Positions 45,214 to 58,400 of a DNA stretch of 64,000 bases are shown piece after piece. Each line of letters begins with the position of its first letter. Within the stretch, counting starts at the first letter, position 1. The stretch is from Peltaster fructicola (Eukaryota > Ascomycota > Dothideomycetes). The DNA lies in NCBI GenBank assembly GCA_001592805.2, contig CP051142.1:2232001-2296000 (forward strand). Direction: 5' to 3'. The position numbers and the translations under genes are program-made. A model generated the notes under the pieces. That model was not told the origin of the DNA, did no database searches, and worked only from the letters and a program-made list of their open reading frames with translations.

Positions 45214-46140
45214 ATGGCTGCGGCCTCCTCTTCTTCGACGATCGCCTTCACTAGCTATGTGGCACAAGTCGATGGCTTCAACAATGCAGCAGTATGCGCA
45301 TCAAAAGCATATGCGAATGTCTTCTGGGAAGCCTCTCTCAATGGCTCACCGGCCAATTGCCAGCCCAAGACAACAGCGCCGGCGTATGGCTCTTGCCTTT
45401 GCAGCAAGGACTACGACCTGCTGCTCGCATCGGCCACGAGCTCGTGCGTCACATGGTACAGTTGCACCGGCACTGAGACGAGTCAAGTACAGAGCTTGTT
45501 CTCGGCCTTCTGCTCGTCAGCAACGGTGGCCGCACGAGCTATCGCAGCTGGAGCACCCGCAAACACTGCGGCCACCACTACTACGAGTGAGCCGCCCTCT
45601 GCTAGTGGGATGAGTACTGCTAGTACGACAAGCACGACGTCGTTGCTGACAAGTGTCTCAGCTGGCAGCACCATACCTACCGCAAGCACAACTTCAAGCA
45701 CTAGCGCACCCTCGACCACATCGTCGACCTCTCCTGGCTTGAGCACTCCCGCCATAGTCGGTGTCAGCATCGGCGCATTTGTAGCCGCTGTCATTCTCGT
45801 GACGTTGATCATCAACAGTGTTATGAAGAAACGCGAGGACTGGCCTCGACCTAGCGTTGCCAGGAAACAGGAACATATCAGTCAAGAGATGGTACCTGGG
45901 TCGCACTGGGTGACCGCTCCGAATCACCAGCATATGCAGCAACCGGAGCAGGTATATGTTGGACAAGCTCCTAATGGTCTGAGTCCACCAACTTCGCCTT
46001 ATCAGCGACCACAGCGAGATGCGATGGAGGATTGGATTCAAAATCAGCCGCCGCTATACCAAATAGGCACAGGACCTCAGTCGCAACAGTCAGGTACCAT
46101 GGCACCTAGTCAAATCTTCTCGGATGGGTCGAGACGTTAG
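45214..46140 (+). CDS. Single-pass membrane protein with Cys-rich ectodomain
   Basis: At least 308 residues from the ATG at 45214; the frame upstream opens only from a TTG. Order: an ectodomain with seven cysteines in the first 110 residues (VCASKAYANVFW, NCQPKTT, GSCLCSKDYDLL, SSCVTWYSC), a Ser/Thr-rich stalk (about 120-195) likely O-glycosylated, a transmembrane helix (IVGVSIGAFVAAVILVTLII), then a cytosolic tail with KKRED, Pro/Gln/Tyr-rich. The layout resembles fungal wall-stress sensors and other uncharacterised surface proteins, but the Cys pattern is not WSC or CFEM that I can recognise. No signal peptide is visible, so a short upstream exon is probable. The stop is eight bases from the stop of the convergent phosphorylase-domain gene. 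Confidence 0.75.
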   Translation: MAAASSSSTIAFTSYVAQVDGFNNAAVCASKAYANVFWEASLNGSPANCQPKTTAPAYGSCLCSKDYDLLLASATSSCVTWYSCTGTETSQVQSLFSAFCSSATVAARAIAAGAPANTAATTTTSEPPSASGMSTASTTSTTSLLTSVSAGSTIPTASTTSSTSAPSTTSSTSPGLSTPAIVGVSIGAFVAAVILVTLIINSVMKKREDWPRPSVARKQEHISQEMVPGSHWVTAPNHQHMQQPEQVYVGQAPNGLSPPTSPYQRPQRDAMEDWIQNQPPLYQIGTGPQSQQSGTMAPSQIFSDGSRR

Positions 46141-46148
46141 GCATAGTG

Positions 46149-47994
46149 TCATAGTCCCTCCAGCCATGCTGTTCTACATTCTACGAGCATCTGCTTGGCC
46201 AGCTCGAGGCTGCGTTCGCTCATTTTAGGCTTGTATTTGGCGTCATTGTTGATGAAGGCCGTCCTCTTAGCTTCGTAAAGCCTGTACAAGTGGCATTGCG
46301 TCGCAGTCGATATGTCTCGACCCGGTGCCATCTTGAAGAAGCCGTTGTCCGACGAGATGTAGTTCCAAAGGAGGCCGCAATCATTTGGGCATCGAGTCCA
46401 ATACGTGATGAGCGCGAATCGTCGATGTCGCTTATCGTGAGGATTGTACTGTGCTTCTGGCTTGTCTCTATTCGCAATGCTCAGGATCTCCAAGTGGATC
46501 ATGTACAGCACAGCCATCAGCGATGTGTCAACAAGTTCGTTTTGCGGTGTGGCAAACCGAGACCATAGTTCTTCGAGCCGTCCATCTAGCAGCTCGAATT
46601 TACTGAGTCCTTCTTTGACTTGTTCGAGAGTGACTGATACGAAGCCTTCACTAAGCAAGTCCCATATCTCGCTGTACAGTTGCAGACCTGTGGGTGTCAT
46701 GAACAGATGGTAACGGAAGGCATTGTTGTTGAGAAGGCTTCGATCCGTCCTTAGCTGGTCCAGCCTGCGAGAGAGACCGCTGTTGCGATCACTGTGAAGT
46801 GTTAGGAGCGCTACGAGCTCATTATACGAAAGGGTCATTAGCCACTGCTGACCTGCTGCTTGTGCGAGAGCCTCTCCTCTCCGGTCGCGTACTTGTCTTG
46901 TGATTGAGACGTGCCAATTCTGCGTTCTGATCGATTGGATCTGCTTGTTGCACTTTGTCCGTTGGCAGCTCGCAGATCAAGTCCTTGAGGAATGATGCAG
47001 CTGTTGCGGCTGCAAAACCTTGCCAGTTGTCATTCTTGTGCGAGTCTGCATAGTCACAGATGCCTCGGATGACCAGGCAGGACGACCAGGCTGTAAGGAC
47101 TCCGCTCGACTCCATCTCGAGGCATTTGCTGATCACATCGTATTGAGTGCGGATTCTCTCGTAGATAACATTGCGTTCCACAGGGTCACGTACGAGAATG
47201 TCCGCGCAAGCGACAGTGCCGTGATGCACAGTTGGATAGTCTACATCATCGTCGGACAAATGCCGAATCCATGGTCCTCGCATGTCGTCTGTGATGTCTG
47301 TAGCTGCCTTTGGCCGAGTCTTCCAGGTCTCTCGTTGTACGAGCGCATATGGGTTCGTCAAGCATGCATTGCAAGTGCCGTCGTCGCTGTAGATATGCGA
47401 TACACTGCTCTGGAAAAGATGATCCTCCTCGGTTGGGAAACTATAGTTATGCTTCGCATGAGCATTTGTGTAACGCTTGTCCTGCAGCATCTTCGCCAAG
47501 TGCTTCAGATATGTCGGTCCTTCTCTGAAATGCTTTCCCTCAAGTGCGTCGAGAGTGCTCAAGATCTCCTCGGGTTGTGCGAACAAAGGGCTCTCAATCT
47601 TGAATCCGCCTGTCACTGATCTGCCAGATGTGTATTGCACAATGTATGGTTTGCTGAGGTTCTTGCCCACACCAATGACAATATCGCCCAGTCGTATGTC
47701 GCGCTCCTTGCCCTCGCCAGGCAGAGCGGCAGCAATGCCTACAACGAATCTGAACTTGAGCTTCTTGAACTTGGTCGCGCTGCGAACTGCAGCATTGGTA
47801 CCATGATGTCCGGGCCCTGGAGACGTGATGACAACATTATGCTTACCAATTTTGCCATACGTGTAGTTGTTGTTGTCATCAATGGCATTGGGAAGCGACT
47901 CATGTCGCTCATCAAGCATAGCTTCGACAGCAATTCGTTCCCTGCTCAAAGCGCAGAAGATGCTAATCTCATAGTCGCTGTAGCGAAGCGCCAT
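46149..47994 (-). CDS. Nucleoside-phosphorylase (PNP_UDP) domain fused to unknown C-terminal domain
   Basis: Two exons, 46853-47994 and 46149-46791, joined by a 61-nt GTCAGC...CTAACACTTCACAG intron; 594 residues. Unspliced, the two parts appear as separate overlapping frames. Residues about 5-345 form the phosphorylase-superfamily domain found at the N-terminus of many fungal NLR-like proteins: YEISIFCALSRERIAVEAML, GKIGKHNVVI, FVVGIAAALPG, IRLGDIVIG, EMESSGVL and VIRGICDYADSHKN. The Met-Glu and the Asp of CDYAD, which bind ribose and base in MTAN/PNP enzymes, are kept, so activity is possible. A CxxC (CNACL) sits in an insert. No NACHT, NB-ARC, ankyrin or WD unit follows; the last 200 residues (LWSRFATPQNELV, FALITYWTRCPNDCGLLWNY) are unfamiliar. 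Confidence 0.8.
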
Positions 47995-49138
47995 GCTGTA
48001 TCGGTGCGCTGTCAGCCCTGTATGCAGATTTGCCTACCCTCATTCACATCACTTTGCTCCATGCAAAGTCAGGTTGTGAGACTGTGTGATGTCAAATGTG
48101 TATCACGGGATGGCAGGCAGGCTCACCACTTATCTACTCAAACTTTGGCGATCTGTACTCGGCCTGGTTGCAGGATGATACCCTGCAGTAGCCAAGCTTG
48201 TGGCTCAATAGACGGCGTACGCCAAAGTTAAGCCGAAAGTGTAGCAACCGAATCCTCTCACGTGACATAGCATATCGCAAGGCACCTCTCGTGCACGTCG
48301 CCCAGAGTGAAGTCAGTCTTGTGGGCCTCAAGACGCATGTGATCGCGATAGAGCTCAAGATGAACTACAGATCAGTATCGATACTATACCGCGCAGCGGG
48401 TACTGGAGCTGCTTTGGCGTTGCCAGCACTGCAGATGCCGCCAGATCACGAGTCGGATCACTGATCTCCGCGTAATATGATCCAAGAACCTATGCATCTC
48501 AGGACTGAAATTTGGTGTGGCATAGCACAATGCTCCTGCTGCTACCAGGACTACCAAGAAATACATCAGTTGGTGCATTCTGAATGTCCATCAGGTGAGT
48601 TGGCCAAGCACAGTCGGCCACATTGGAATAGCTGACATGAGTGCATCGAGATCGACGACCTGTCAATCCTCGATATGGCGATGGTGGTCTGTGGTGGTAG
48701 CCTTGCTGTTGGGAAACAGCTTCGACGGACGCCTCGCATGTCGCAGAAATTGCTTGGACGTATACCAAGATCCCTGCTACGCCGACAGGGTCTCGCTACA
48801 AGAACTGCTATCGCTATATCAGAGATTGGCTGTACCTTGTATATGGAAACCAAGGGCTTCTCGATGACAGAGCAAGGAACGTGCAAGGCAGAGGCGAGAG
48901 AGGATGGTAGAGTATAGGCGTCGAGCATAGCAAAATCATGCATTTCCAGTGCACAGACTTTTGAAAGTGATGCAGCTATCCAGATGCAGATTCGACTATT
49001 CCTATAGGGTGATAGCCCACATCATCATCACATGCCATCCGTAGAATGTAGCCGTCCTACACTTCTATACGCGACTGGCATCAACCTTTCAGCTACGAAC
49101 ATTTCTCGAGCACCACGACCTGGAGATCACGCACAAGT
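47995..49138. other. Intergenic divergent region, no gene seen
   Basis: About 1.1 kb between the phosphorylase-domain gene and SGF73. It contains a palindromic TCACGTGA near 48257-48265. No coding model found. Confidence 0.45.
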
Positions 49139-50393
49139 ATGGCACCAAATGGGTCCACGAGTCGTAAAAGTATGCCTTCATTTTCTTCCACTTGCCCTGG
49201 ATAGACTGACACTATTACAGCTCCTGCTGCCTCGACCAGAGCGAACTCAGGCGACAACGAGACGATAGCGCTCGGGAATCTCTTTGACGACCTGAACGAT
49301 ACGTTGCTGCCCAAACTAAAGAAGGATGTCAAGGACAATTTGCCCGTCGTGAAGAAACCTGGCTACTGGGATCCAGAAGTTGTTAACGGTATGCTTCTTC
49401 CACAGGCTCACAACCCATCGTCTGACACACATCACAGATGAAGATATGAAAATGAATCCAGATCGTGCAGCTGGTCGAGTCAAGAAGATCCCATCGTCGT
49501 TGGTCAGAGCATTCGCTACTGGTAGACCCATGGTAGACCAGCCATCAATCCTCAAATGCAATCACTGTAAGCGTCCAGTCCTCGAGAGCACCATGCCGCG
49601 ACACATAGAGTCGTGCTTGAACAAGCGACAAGAGAAGCAGCGGAAGAAAAAAGAGGCCAAGGAAGCACGTGATGCTGCTGCTCGCAAGGAGAAGGGTCAA
49701 GACAGTGATGAGGAGGACATCTTGGACAGCAAGTCTATCAACAAATCTGGCGCTGGCAAGAAGCGTAAGGCCATTGACGAGGGAGATGATGCTGGTCCAA
49801 ACAAGAAGAAAAAAGAAGGATGAGCCTAAGGCTAAAGTGGCAAGCCGAAGGCTCCTGTCGACGTCGAGAAACAGTGCGGTGTTTTGCTCGATAATGGAGG
49901 GCAGTGTGCAAGGAGTCTTACATGCAAATCTCACGCCATGGGTCTCAAGCGAGCTGTCCCAGGACGAAGCGCACCTTACGACAAGTTGCTCATGGAGTAT
50001 CAGCGAAAGAACCAGGCCAAGATGCAAAAGGCAGCAATGGACGCAAATGCGCCGGACCCAGATGATGACAATCTACCCTCGGGACCTATCGACGAGGATG
50101 AAGAGAAAGAGGCGGTCGTCGCTAGTCTTGCGCGGGCTTTTGGCGGCCAGCCGTTGTATTCAAGGCCCGAGGTCTCCTTATGGCGAAAGTATGAGTACAA
50201 CCGCATGAAAGGCATGCTGGCCTCTGCTCTTGGTGGCAGAAGCGGCCTGTTCGGAAGCGTGCTCGGTGGTGGTTCAATATTCGGCAACGTCAGCGAGGCT
50301 GACAGACGTCCAAACGCAATGCCTCCCGTAAGAACGATGGGAGCACCACCTGGGAATCGCAAACAAAGCGCTGCATCTGCTATTGCTGTCTGA
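49139..50393 (+). CDS. SGF73: SAGA subunit Sgf73 (ataxin-7-like), with apparent paired frameshifts
   Basis: Tethers the deubiquitinase module to SAGA. Exons 49139-49169, 49221-49388, then 49438-50393; introns 51 and 49 nt. Start MAPNGSTSRK. A conserved helix near 30-66 (NLFDDLNDTLLPKLKKD, KKPGYWDPEVV) matches the Ubp8-binding N-terminus, followed by a zinc finger C107-X2-C110-X11-H122-X3-C126 (CNHCKRPVLESTMPRHIESC). The SCA7 domain is in the same frame further on (VEKQCGVLLDNGGQCARSL, TCKSHAMGLKRAVPGR). Between them, at 49821, the frame hits TGA and two TAA codons. The one-base-shifted frame reads smoothly across (KKKDEPKAKVA), so one extra base near the A-run 49809-49814 and one missing near 49842 would explain it. 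No GT-AG intron restores frame. Real gene; the break is either assembly error or recent damage. Confidence 0.82.
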
Positions 50394-50578
50394 TCGGCAG
50401 TTTTGGGTATCCTTCACGGCTTATGATGACGACTAATGATTCCACCGCTGATGAGCAGAGTACTGCCACGACCAGTACAGACACTTGCTTATACGAGATG
50501 CCGGACTTCAGGTTACGGCTTGTATGGCGGTCTGCGATGCATCGCAGGGCAATTGTATACAATCTATGCTACACACTA

Positions 50579-52211
<1,633 letters not shown>

Positions 52212-54200
52212 ATGGCTGACTACAATCCACGCGGAGCTGACGAGGATGAGGAAGAGGATGTGATCGACGAAGGCGGATTCAAGAGCGTCAAAGATGCTGT
52301 ACTGTTCGCCATTGATATCAGCAAATCTATGCTTACTATACCATCCGACATCATGGAGAGACGACCAGATACTGCACTTTCTCCAGCACTGGCAGCACTG
52401 AAATGTGCTTATGCTTTGATGCAGCAACGCATCATCAGCAACCCCAGCGATATGATGGGCATCCTCCTCTTCGGCACACAGAAGAGCCGCTTCCAAGAAG
52501 GCGATGAGGACAAGAAAGGCAACCTACAGTACCCGCACTGTTATTTACTAACAGACCTTGATGTCCCAGCTGCAGCAGACGTCAAAATGCTACGAGATCT
52601 CGTCGAGAGCGACGAGGGAGATCAAGATGTCCTACAAGCCAGCGACGAGGAAGTCAGTATGGCCAATGTGCTGTTCTGTGCAAATCAGATCTTCACTACA
52701 AAGGCTCCAAACTTTGCATCTCGGCGACTTTTCCTCGTCACGGACAATGACTATCCTCATGCAAGCTCTCGCGACGCCCGTAATGCAGCAGCTGTCCGCG
52801 CGAAAGATCTCTATGATCTTGGTGTCACCATCGAGCTGTTCCCAATCTCGCACCCGGAGCAAGGCCACACTTTCGATCGCACCAAGTTCTACAACGATAT
52901 TGTCTACTCTGCCACACCATCAGATCCAGATGCACCTGCACCGCTCGTAGCTGATATCAAGCCTGCAGCAGCCTCTGCCCAGGACGGTATAAGTCTCTTG
53001 CAAGCATTACTATCATCTGTCGCTTCCCGTGCAGCGCCTCGGAGAGCCATCTTCAGCAATTTGCCGTTCGAGATTGGCCCTGGCCTCACCATATCTGTCA
53101 AGGGCTTCATCATCCTCAAGCGCCAAGAGCCGAAGCGGACCAGCTACATCTACTTGCCTCCCGATAGTGACAAGCCACAGATCGCTATTGGACAGAGCAC
53201 AATTATAGCAGATGACACAGCACGATCCGTCGAGAAGGCTGAAGTCAGAAAGGCTTTCAAGTTTGGCGGCGACACCATATCCTTCAAACCAGAAGAGCTG
53301 GCCAAGATCAAGAACTTTGGGGAGCCTGTGCTTCGCATCATTGGCTTTAAGCCACAGTCAGCGCTGCCATCATGGGCCTCCATCAAAACGTCAACCTTCA
53401 TCTATCCAAGTGAAGAGGACTACATTGGCTCGACTCGGGTGTTCAGTGCTCTACACCAAAAGCTGGTAAAAGATGAGAAAATGGGCATGGCGTGGTACAT
53501 TCCCAGAAGAGGAGCGATACCCGTACTAGCAGCCGTATTGCCCAGCCGTGAGCGACGAAGTGAGGACGGCGACCAGACCATACCGACAGGGCTTTGGGTG
53601 AAGCCACTGCCATACGCCGACGATGTGCGAGAGCCACCAGCGACGAGTCTCGTGGTAGCACCCGATCAGGTCGTCGACACCATGAGAAACATCATCCAGC
53701 AACTGAAACTTCCCAAAGACGTGTACGATCCGAAGAAGTACCCAAACCCAGCCTTGCAATGGTTCTACCGCATACTGCAAGCACTTGCGCTGGACGAGGA
53801 TCTGCCAGACAAACCGGACGACAAGACAGTTCCTCGATACAGACAGATTACCAAACGTGCTGGCGACTGGATCCTCCAGTGGGGTGAAGACCTCGAGCTT
53901 GCCTTTCAAGATTGGAAGAAAGAGAATGGGTCAGGACACATACCAGCTGCTAGCGGCGCTACCAAGAGACTACAATCTAGTGGTGCCACAGTCGCCAAGA
54001 GAGTGAAAGAGGAGAGTGATGCTGGTCCCAGTGAGGCCGAGCTCCGAGAGCTGTACAACAAGGACAATCTATTGAAGAGCACTGTCAAGGATCTCAAAGC
54101 ATTCCTGTCTGCCAAGGGACTGGGCCGCGGCATCAGCAAGAAAGGAGACTGTGTGGAAGCTGTCACGAAGTACTTTGAGACCAGGATGGACACCGACTAG
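52212..54200 (+). CDS. KU70: DNA end-binding protein Ku70
   Basis: With Ku80 encircles broken DNA ends for non-homologous end joining and protects telomeres; nuclear. One exon, 662 residues from the ATG at 52212 (MADYNPRGADEDEEED); the frame upstream starts only with GTG. An acidic leader is followed by the vWA-like N-terminal domain (KDAVLFAIDISKSMLTI, MMGILLFGTQKS, RRLFLVTDNDYPH), the Ku beta-barrel core (GFIILKRQEPKRTSYIYLP, GTEs absent but VLRIIGFKPQSALPSW present, STRVFSALHQKLV) and the C-terminal arm (YPNPALQWFYRIL). A SAP motif ends the protein (LKSTVKDLKAFLSAKGLG). Length and order agree with other fungal Ku70. Confidence 0.97.
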   Translation: MADYNPRGADEDEEEDVIDEGGFKSVKDAVLFAIDISKSMLTIPSDIMERRPDTALSPALAALKCAYALMQQRIISNPSDMMGILLFGTQKSRFQEGDEDKKGNLQYPHCYLLTDLDVPAAADVKMLRDLVESDEGDQDVLQASDEEVSMANVLFCANQIFTTKAPNFASRRLFLVTDNDYPHASSRDARNAAAVRAKDLYDLGVTIELFPISHPEQGHTFDRTKFYNDIVYSATPSDPDAPAPLVADIKPAAASAQDGISLLQALLSSVASRAAPRRAIFSNLPFEIGPGLTISVKGFIILKRQEPKRTSYIYLPPDSDKPQIAIGQSTIIADDTARSVEKAEVRKAFKFGGDTISFKPEELAKIKNFGEPVLRIIGFKPQSALPSWASIKTSTFIYPSEEDYIGSTRVFSALHQKLVKDEKMGMAWYIPRRGAIPVLAAVLPSRERRSEDGDQTIPTGLWVKPLPYADDVREPPATSLVVAPDQVVDTMRNIIQQLKLPKDVYDPKKYPNPALQWFYRILQALALDEDLPDKPDDKTVPRYRQITKRAGDWILQWGEDLELAFQDWKKENGSGHIPAASGATKRLQSSGATVAKRVKEESDAGPSEAELRELYNKDNLLKSTVKDLKAFLSAKGLGRGISKKGDCVEAVTKYFETRMDTD

Positions 54201-55400
54201 TGTGATTATGCAAGACGGCGCTCGCCTTTATGAGATACGACAATCTGTAACAATACGAACCAACCTATGTGTTTCGGAGCAACCTTGGATTCATCATCAA
54301 TGTGCCGAGCCAGGGACCACCTCAGCTGATCTATCACTGCAGTGACAATCAACCAGGATGATAGTGGGTACACGTCAAGTGGTAGCGAGATGCTGTGGTT
54401 GCAATAACAACAACTCTGGTCTCTCAAGACCTTCTCGATGCAGTAAAATCGCCATTAAGAACTAGATGCCGTCATGTTCGTAAGAGGCGGCGCATGGCTC
54501 GCTTTTTAGCTATCGCGCAAGTTGCAGCGTGGCTCGGAACCAAATTCATTGGCTATCGTTCATTCTATCCATGTGGACCTCTGAATCTTATCGGATGTCG
54601 GGACGACACGCTGGTGGAAGCTATCGTGTGTCGATGACAGCCACAGAATATGTGTCAAAACGGCCACAACCATGTCAAGCCCAGACGAAAGGCAGTGGAC
54701 GCGCACCATCCTTGGTTCCAGCACCGAGGATATGGTCTCAGGGACAGCACTGTCGATCATTTGCAACCTGTCACATCTGCAGGTCACCATCGGATGTGAC
54801 GTACTCCAGTGATCGACCAGGTCCACACAAGGAGGAGCATTTCCGACCTGGTCCACACAACGAGGAGCATTTCCGACATTACTAGAACGAATCCCAAAGC
54901 AGGACAATCCACTGGCGATGCTGGGCGCGCAGTAGTGTACTGCGTGTCCTCCACATGTATCTAGCGGCAAAGGCAAATGTTGTTGACAAGGATCACGAGG
55001 CGAAAGTAACATTCAAGTGGCTGAAAGACTGTGCACGCCGCAATGACGATGCCCTGCATGTTGAGTGCTCTAGATCCCTGTCTTCGAAGATATTGCGAGA
55101 GATTGATGACAGCCTGTGTTGAAATTGCCAGTCAGTGCTTACCAGCCATGGGAAGCGGTTAACTGGGTCGCCTCATACAAGGATACTCGTCTGAGAGTGC
55201 AGTAGGATTGTACAGGCTGTAAGCATCAACGTTTGGCTGGCCGCCTTTTGAACTGTACATAGATTGAGAGCTCGAAGCTCAGATCGGTTATCTTCGTCTT
55301 TATCGAGTAAAGTCGACGACAGAAACGCATGCATAAGAGCCGGGTATCATCGAAAAGCGTGGGAAAAAAGTATGTGATAAGATGCAGTAGCTGAAACCGA
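54201..55400. other. Intergenic, KU70 3' side, no gene seen
   Basis: About 1.2 kb between convergent KU70 and the scaffold gene. Carries the 30-bp repeat listed separately. No gene model. Confidence 0.45.
54814..54873. repeat. Two-copy 30-bp tandem repeat
   Basis: The unit CGACCAGGTCCACACAAGGA...TTTC at 54814-54843 repeats at 54844-54873 with two base differences (A/T and G/C). A third partial CGAC follows. Noncoding as far as can be seen. Confidence 0.88.
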
Positions 55401-58400
55401 TCAAGCAGCTTCATGAACAACATGCTGATCTGCCTGCTCTCGCCATTGCTGGCTCTTCGTAAGCAAACGCTGGACTCCTGGTATGCGATTGGCCCACATT
55501 GCCTCCGCGGGTGAACGATATGTGAATCCTCGCTGCGTGCTGATCACTCCGATAGCTTGCAGGACAGACTTCCGCGAGTCCCTGTTGAAGACTTGCGAGT
55601 GCGCGATGTATTCCAGACTATTGTCGAGGTCGTGATCGAGAGCGGAGATGATGCCTTGATCAATGCCAGCTCCTGATGCGAAGCTGGTATTCTCAGTCTG
55701 TGGTGGAGTCGGTGTGCGGCGATTTGACGCAGGTAAAGGCACACTCGCAGCTGCGGACGAAGGTGTCTCAGGACTGTCAGCCTTGCGACTGCCAGGGGTG
55801 GGAGGCAGTGGTGGCAAACTGCCTTTGCCCAGTCCTTGCAGTATCGAGCGTGTCTCGGTCAGCAGATGCTTCGCTCGATCATGTTGATTCCGAGCGGTGA
55901 GTGTGAGTGCTCGCGTCAGCATATCTGAGGTCAGCAGCTCCATACGTCGCTGCACGACGGAAGGATGAGGTGGAATGGGCGGAGTTTGAGGACGCGCGCC
56001 TTTTTTCGTGGACGGCAGCATCGTGATTGCCAATAGTGATTGTCGGGGTAGTTGTGCATGGGCGCCATCCCGGAGCACATCACACCATGATAGGTCAGCT
56101 TGCAGCAGTGGCATCTCTTCGACTGAGAAGCCACGTAGGCTCTCGGCGTCGACAGTGCCACCAAGCGCCTCAAGGTTTGAGATGATGTGCTCCCACGGAT
56201 CAGATGTCGGCGAGTCTGCAATCGAGCCATCAGGAGGGATAACAAGCTGCACGAGGATGTCGCGCTTGTCGCCAAAGCGAAGATCACCCAAGGAGGCCTC
56301 AGCATCTCGTCCAGTGGCACGCTTGGTGATCTGAAGAGCGCCGTTGATCTTGACAAACTTCGCGGGCGAGCCCTCAGGCAGATGTAGCTTGACCTTGACG
56401 TTCTGGTGCGATGTACTCTGTAATGCTCCGAGACAGCCTGCCAGACATTCCCTGAGCATCATCCAGTCTTTGACGAATGTGTAAGAGCCTTTTGTCCTAG
56501 TTGACAACTCAACCATAGTGTCAGGTTTGTGTGTCAGGCCAAGTCCGAAGGATGAGATCGTGATCTTAGCAGCTTCAGCACGAGAGACAACGAAGTCGAC
56601 ACCTTCGACATCCGAAGTAGCCGAGTCGCTGATGAGAATGATGCTTGACAGCGGGTTCGAGGTCTTGCGCTGCATGAGTAGGTCCATGGCTACGTTCGCG
56701 CCATCAACCACGTCAGCTCGCTGATTCTTGCCCACCTCGGATTGGATCTTAGCAAGTGTGGCTGTCCAGCCATGCCAGTGCTTCGTGTTCATACCGACAA
56801 TAGGGACGCCGCCAGCACTCGATCCAAAGGTGACAAGTGCTAATCGGTCTCGTTCCCCAAGATTGGCGATCACAAAGCGTATGGAATCTAGTAGGAGGTT
56901 GTTCTTTAACCCGTAGGTGGTTGCAGAAACCGGCACAACGACCACGATGTCGATTGGCACGTGAGCTGCTTGTGTAGGCATAGCTATCTCTTGCCGACTA
57001 GCCCATGGGCTTGTGTAGTCAGTCAGTGCTGTAGTTTCGGACTGTGTTGCGGGACCATGTGAGCTGGATCGCAACGTAGATAGTCGTCGTCGATGACCTC
57101 TACCGTCCTCAGTGTCGTCGTCGTCAGTGCCTGATGGGTCCTGATCGTAGTCAAGCGAATCGGCAGGATCACTCTTCTCCACGCTAGACAGTGCTGCTCT
57201 CCAGGTATCCAGCTGACTGCGATCACGGAATTGTAAATGGAAGTAGGGTAGCTCGACGACTGACAAGCTCAACGAGAGCATTTGCTGATCCGGGATGAAG
57301 TGAACATGCTGTAGATGTCGTTTGATCAAGATGGATCCTTTGAGGGCGTATTTTGTCTGCGATTTGATACCGGTAGCGGAAGTCCATTCCTGACTGGCGT
57401 TTGCATTCTTCTTCTCTTTTACGCAGATCAACATCTGCATGAACAAGAAGCACTCCAAGTCTTGCCATGATTGCTTGTCCTTGCCAACGCGCATCGTGCC
57501 ATGAAGCAGCAATTTGCCAAAGCGCGTGTAGTCGAGGCCATGCCAGTTCTCCACCTTCGCGAACAGCTCATCCTTCAATGTTTCCAACCTCTTTGCATCC
57601 TCAGTGGGTTCCACCGTGTGATCGGAGTGGGCACTGTCTGGCTTTGCCTGCTTCCTAGGTGAACGAGGCGCCTGCGATGTTGCTCTACTTCGAAGTCCTG
57701 TGGAATGTGCTTGCCATCTGCCATGCATGACCTCAACAGTAACTAGACATGTGAGGCTTTGCTGTTGCTTGGATTTGCTGAGTGTAGGGTATTCGCTTCG
57801 GACTGTGACAATGGGAGGTGGTATAGGGCTGTATGCTGGTTGCCGCGAGGTTGCAGTCGCTGTGGTCGCCATAGACTGAACATCGTAGTCTTGCTTGCGT
57901 GCTTCATAGTTCTGCGGTCCTCGTTGGGTGGTTTCCCAGTCCCATTCAGCTCGAGGAGGTTTCAAGCTCTTCATGTCATGCTCTGATCGTGGTACTTCGT
58001 GTTTGATGCTTGCCAATGTCTTCTCGTTCCTGGATAGAGCATCACGGGTTGTTGGCCTGAGATCGTCTCTCTGCCTGAGATCTGGTGTGGCTGCTGCTCT
58101 GACGACTCTGTGCAAGTTGTCGAAGTCGGCAGCATTCCCTCTGCTAGGATCCAGACCGAGCGGAGCATTGCAGGTTGGACACTGCGGTGCATCAGTATCC
58201 AGCTCCCTCGTATATTCATGGAGGCAGGCCTGATGTGTCACATGCCCACAAGACAGTTGCAGGATACGCTCGCCGCGAAGTGTGTGTTCCAAAGGCTCTT
58301 CACAGACAGCACACTCGCTGCCAACGAATGTTCTCTCCCGGCGAACATCACGTCCGCGGGCAGCAAGCATGCTATCTCGACGCTTCTTGCTGAGAGCTGA

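Noticed and set aside
46149-46838. Separate 229-residue gene downstream of the phosphorylase gene
   Set aside because: Its start lies inside a good intron and splicing joins it in frame to the phosphorylase exon, so one fused gene is preferred.
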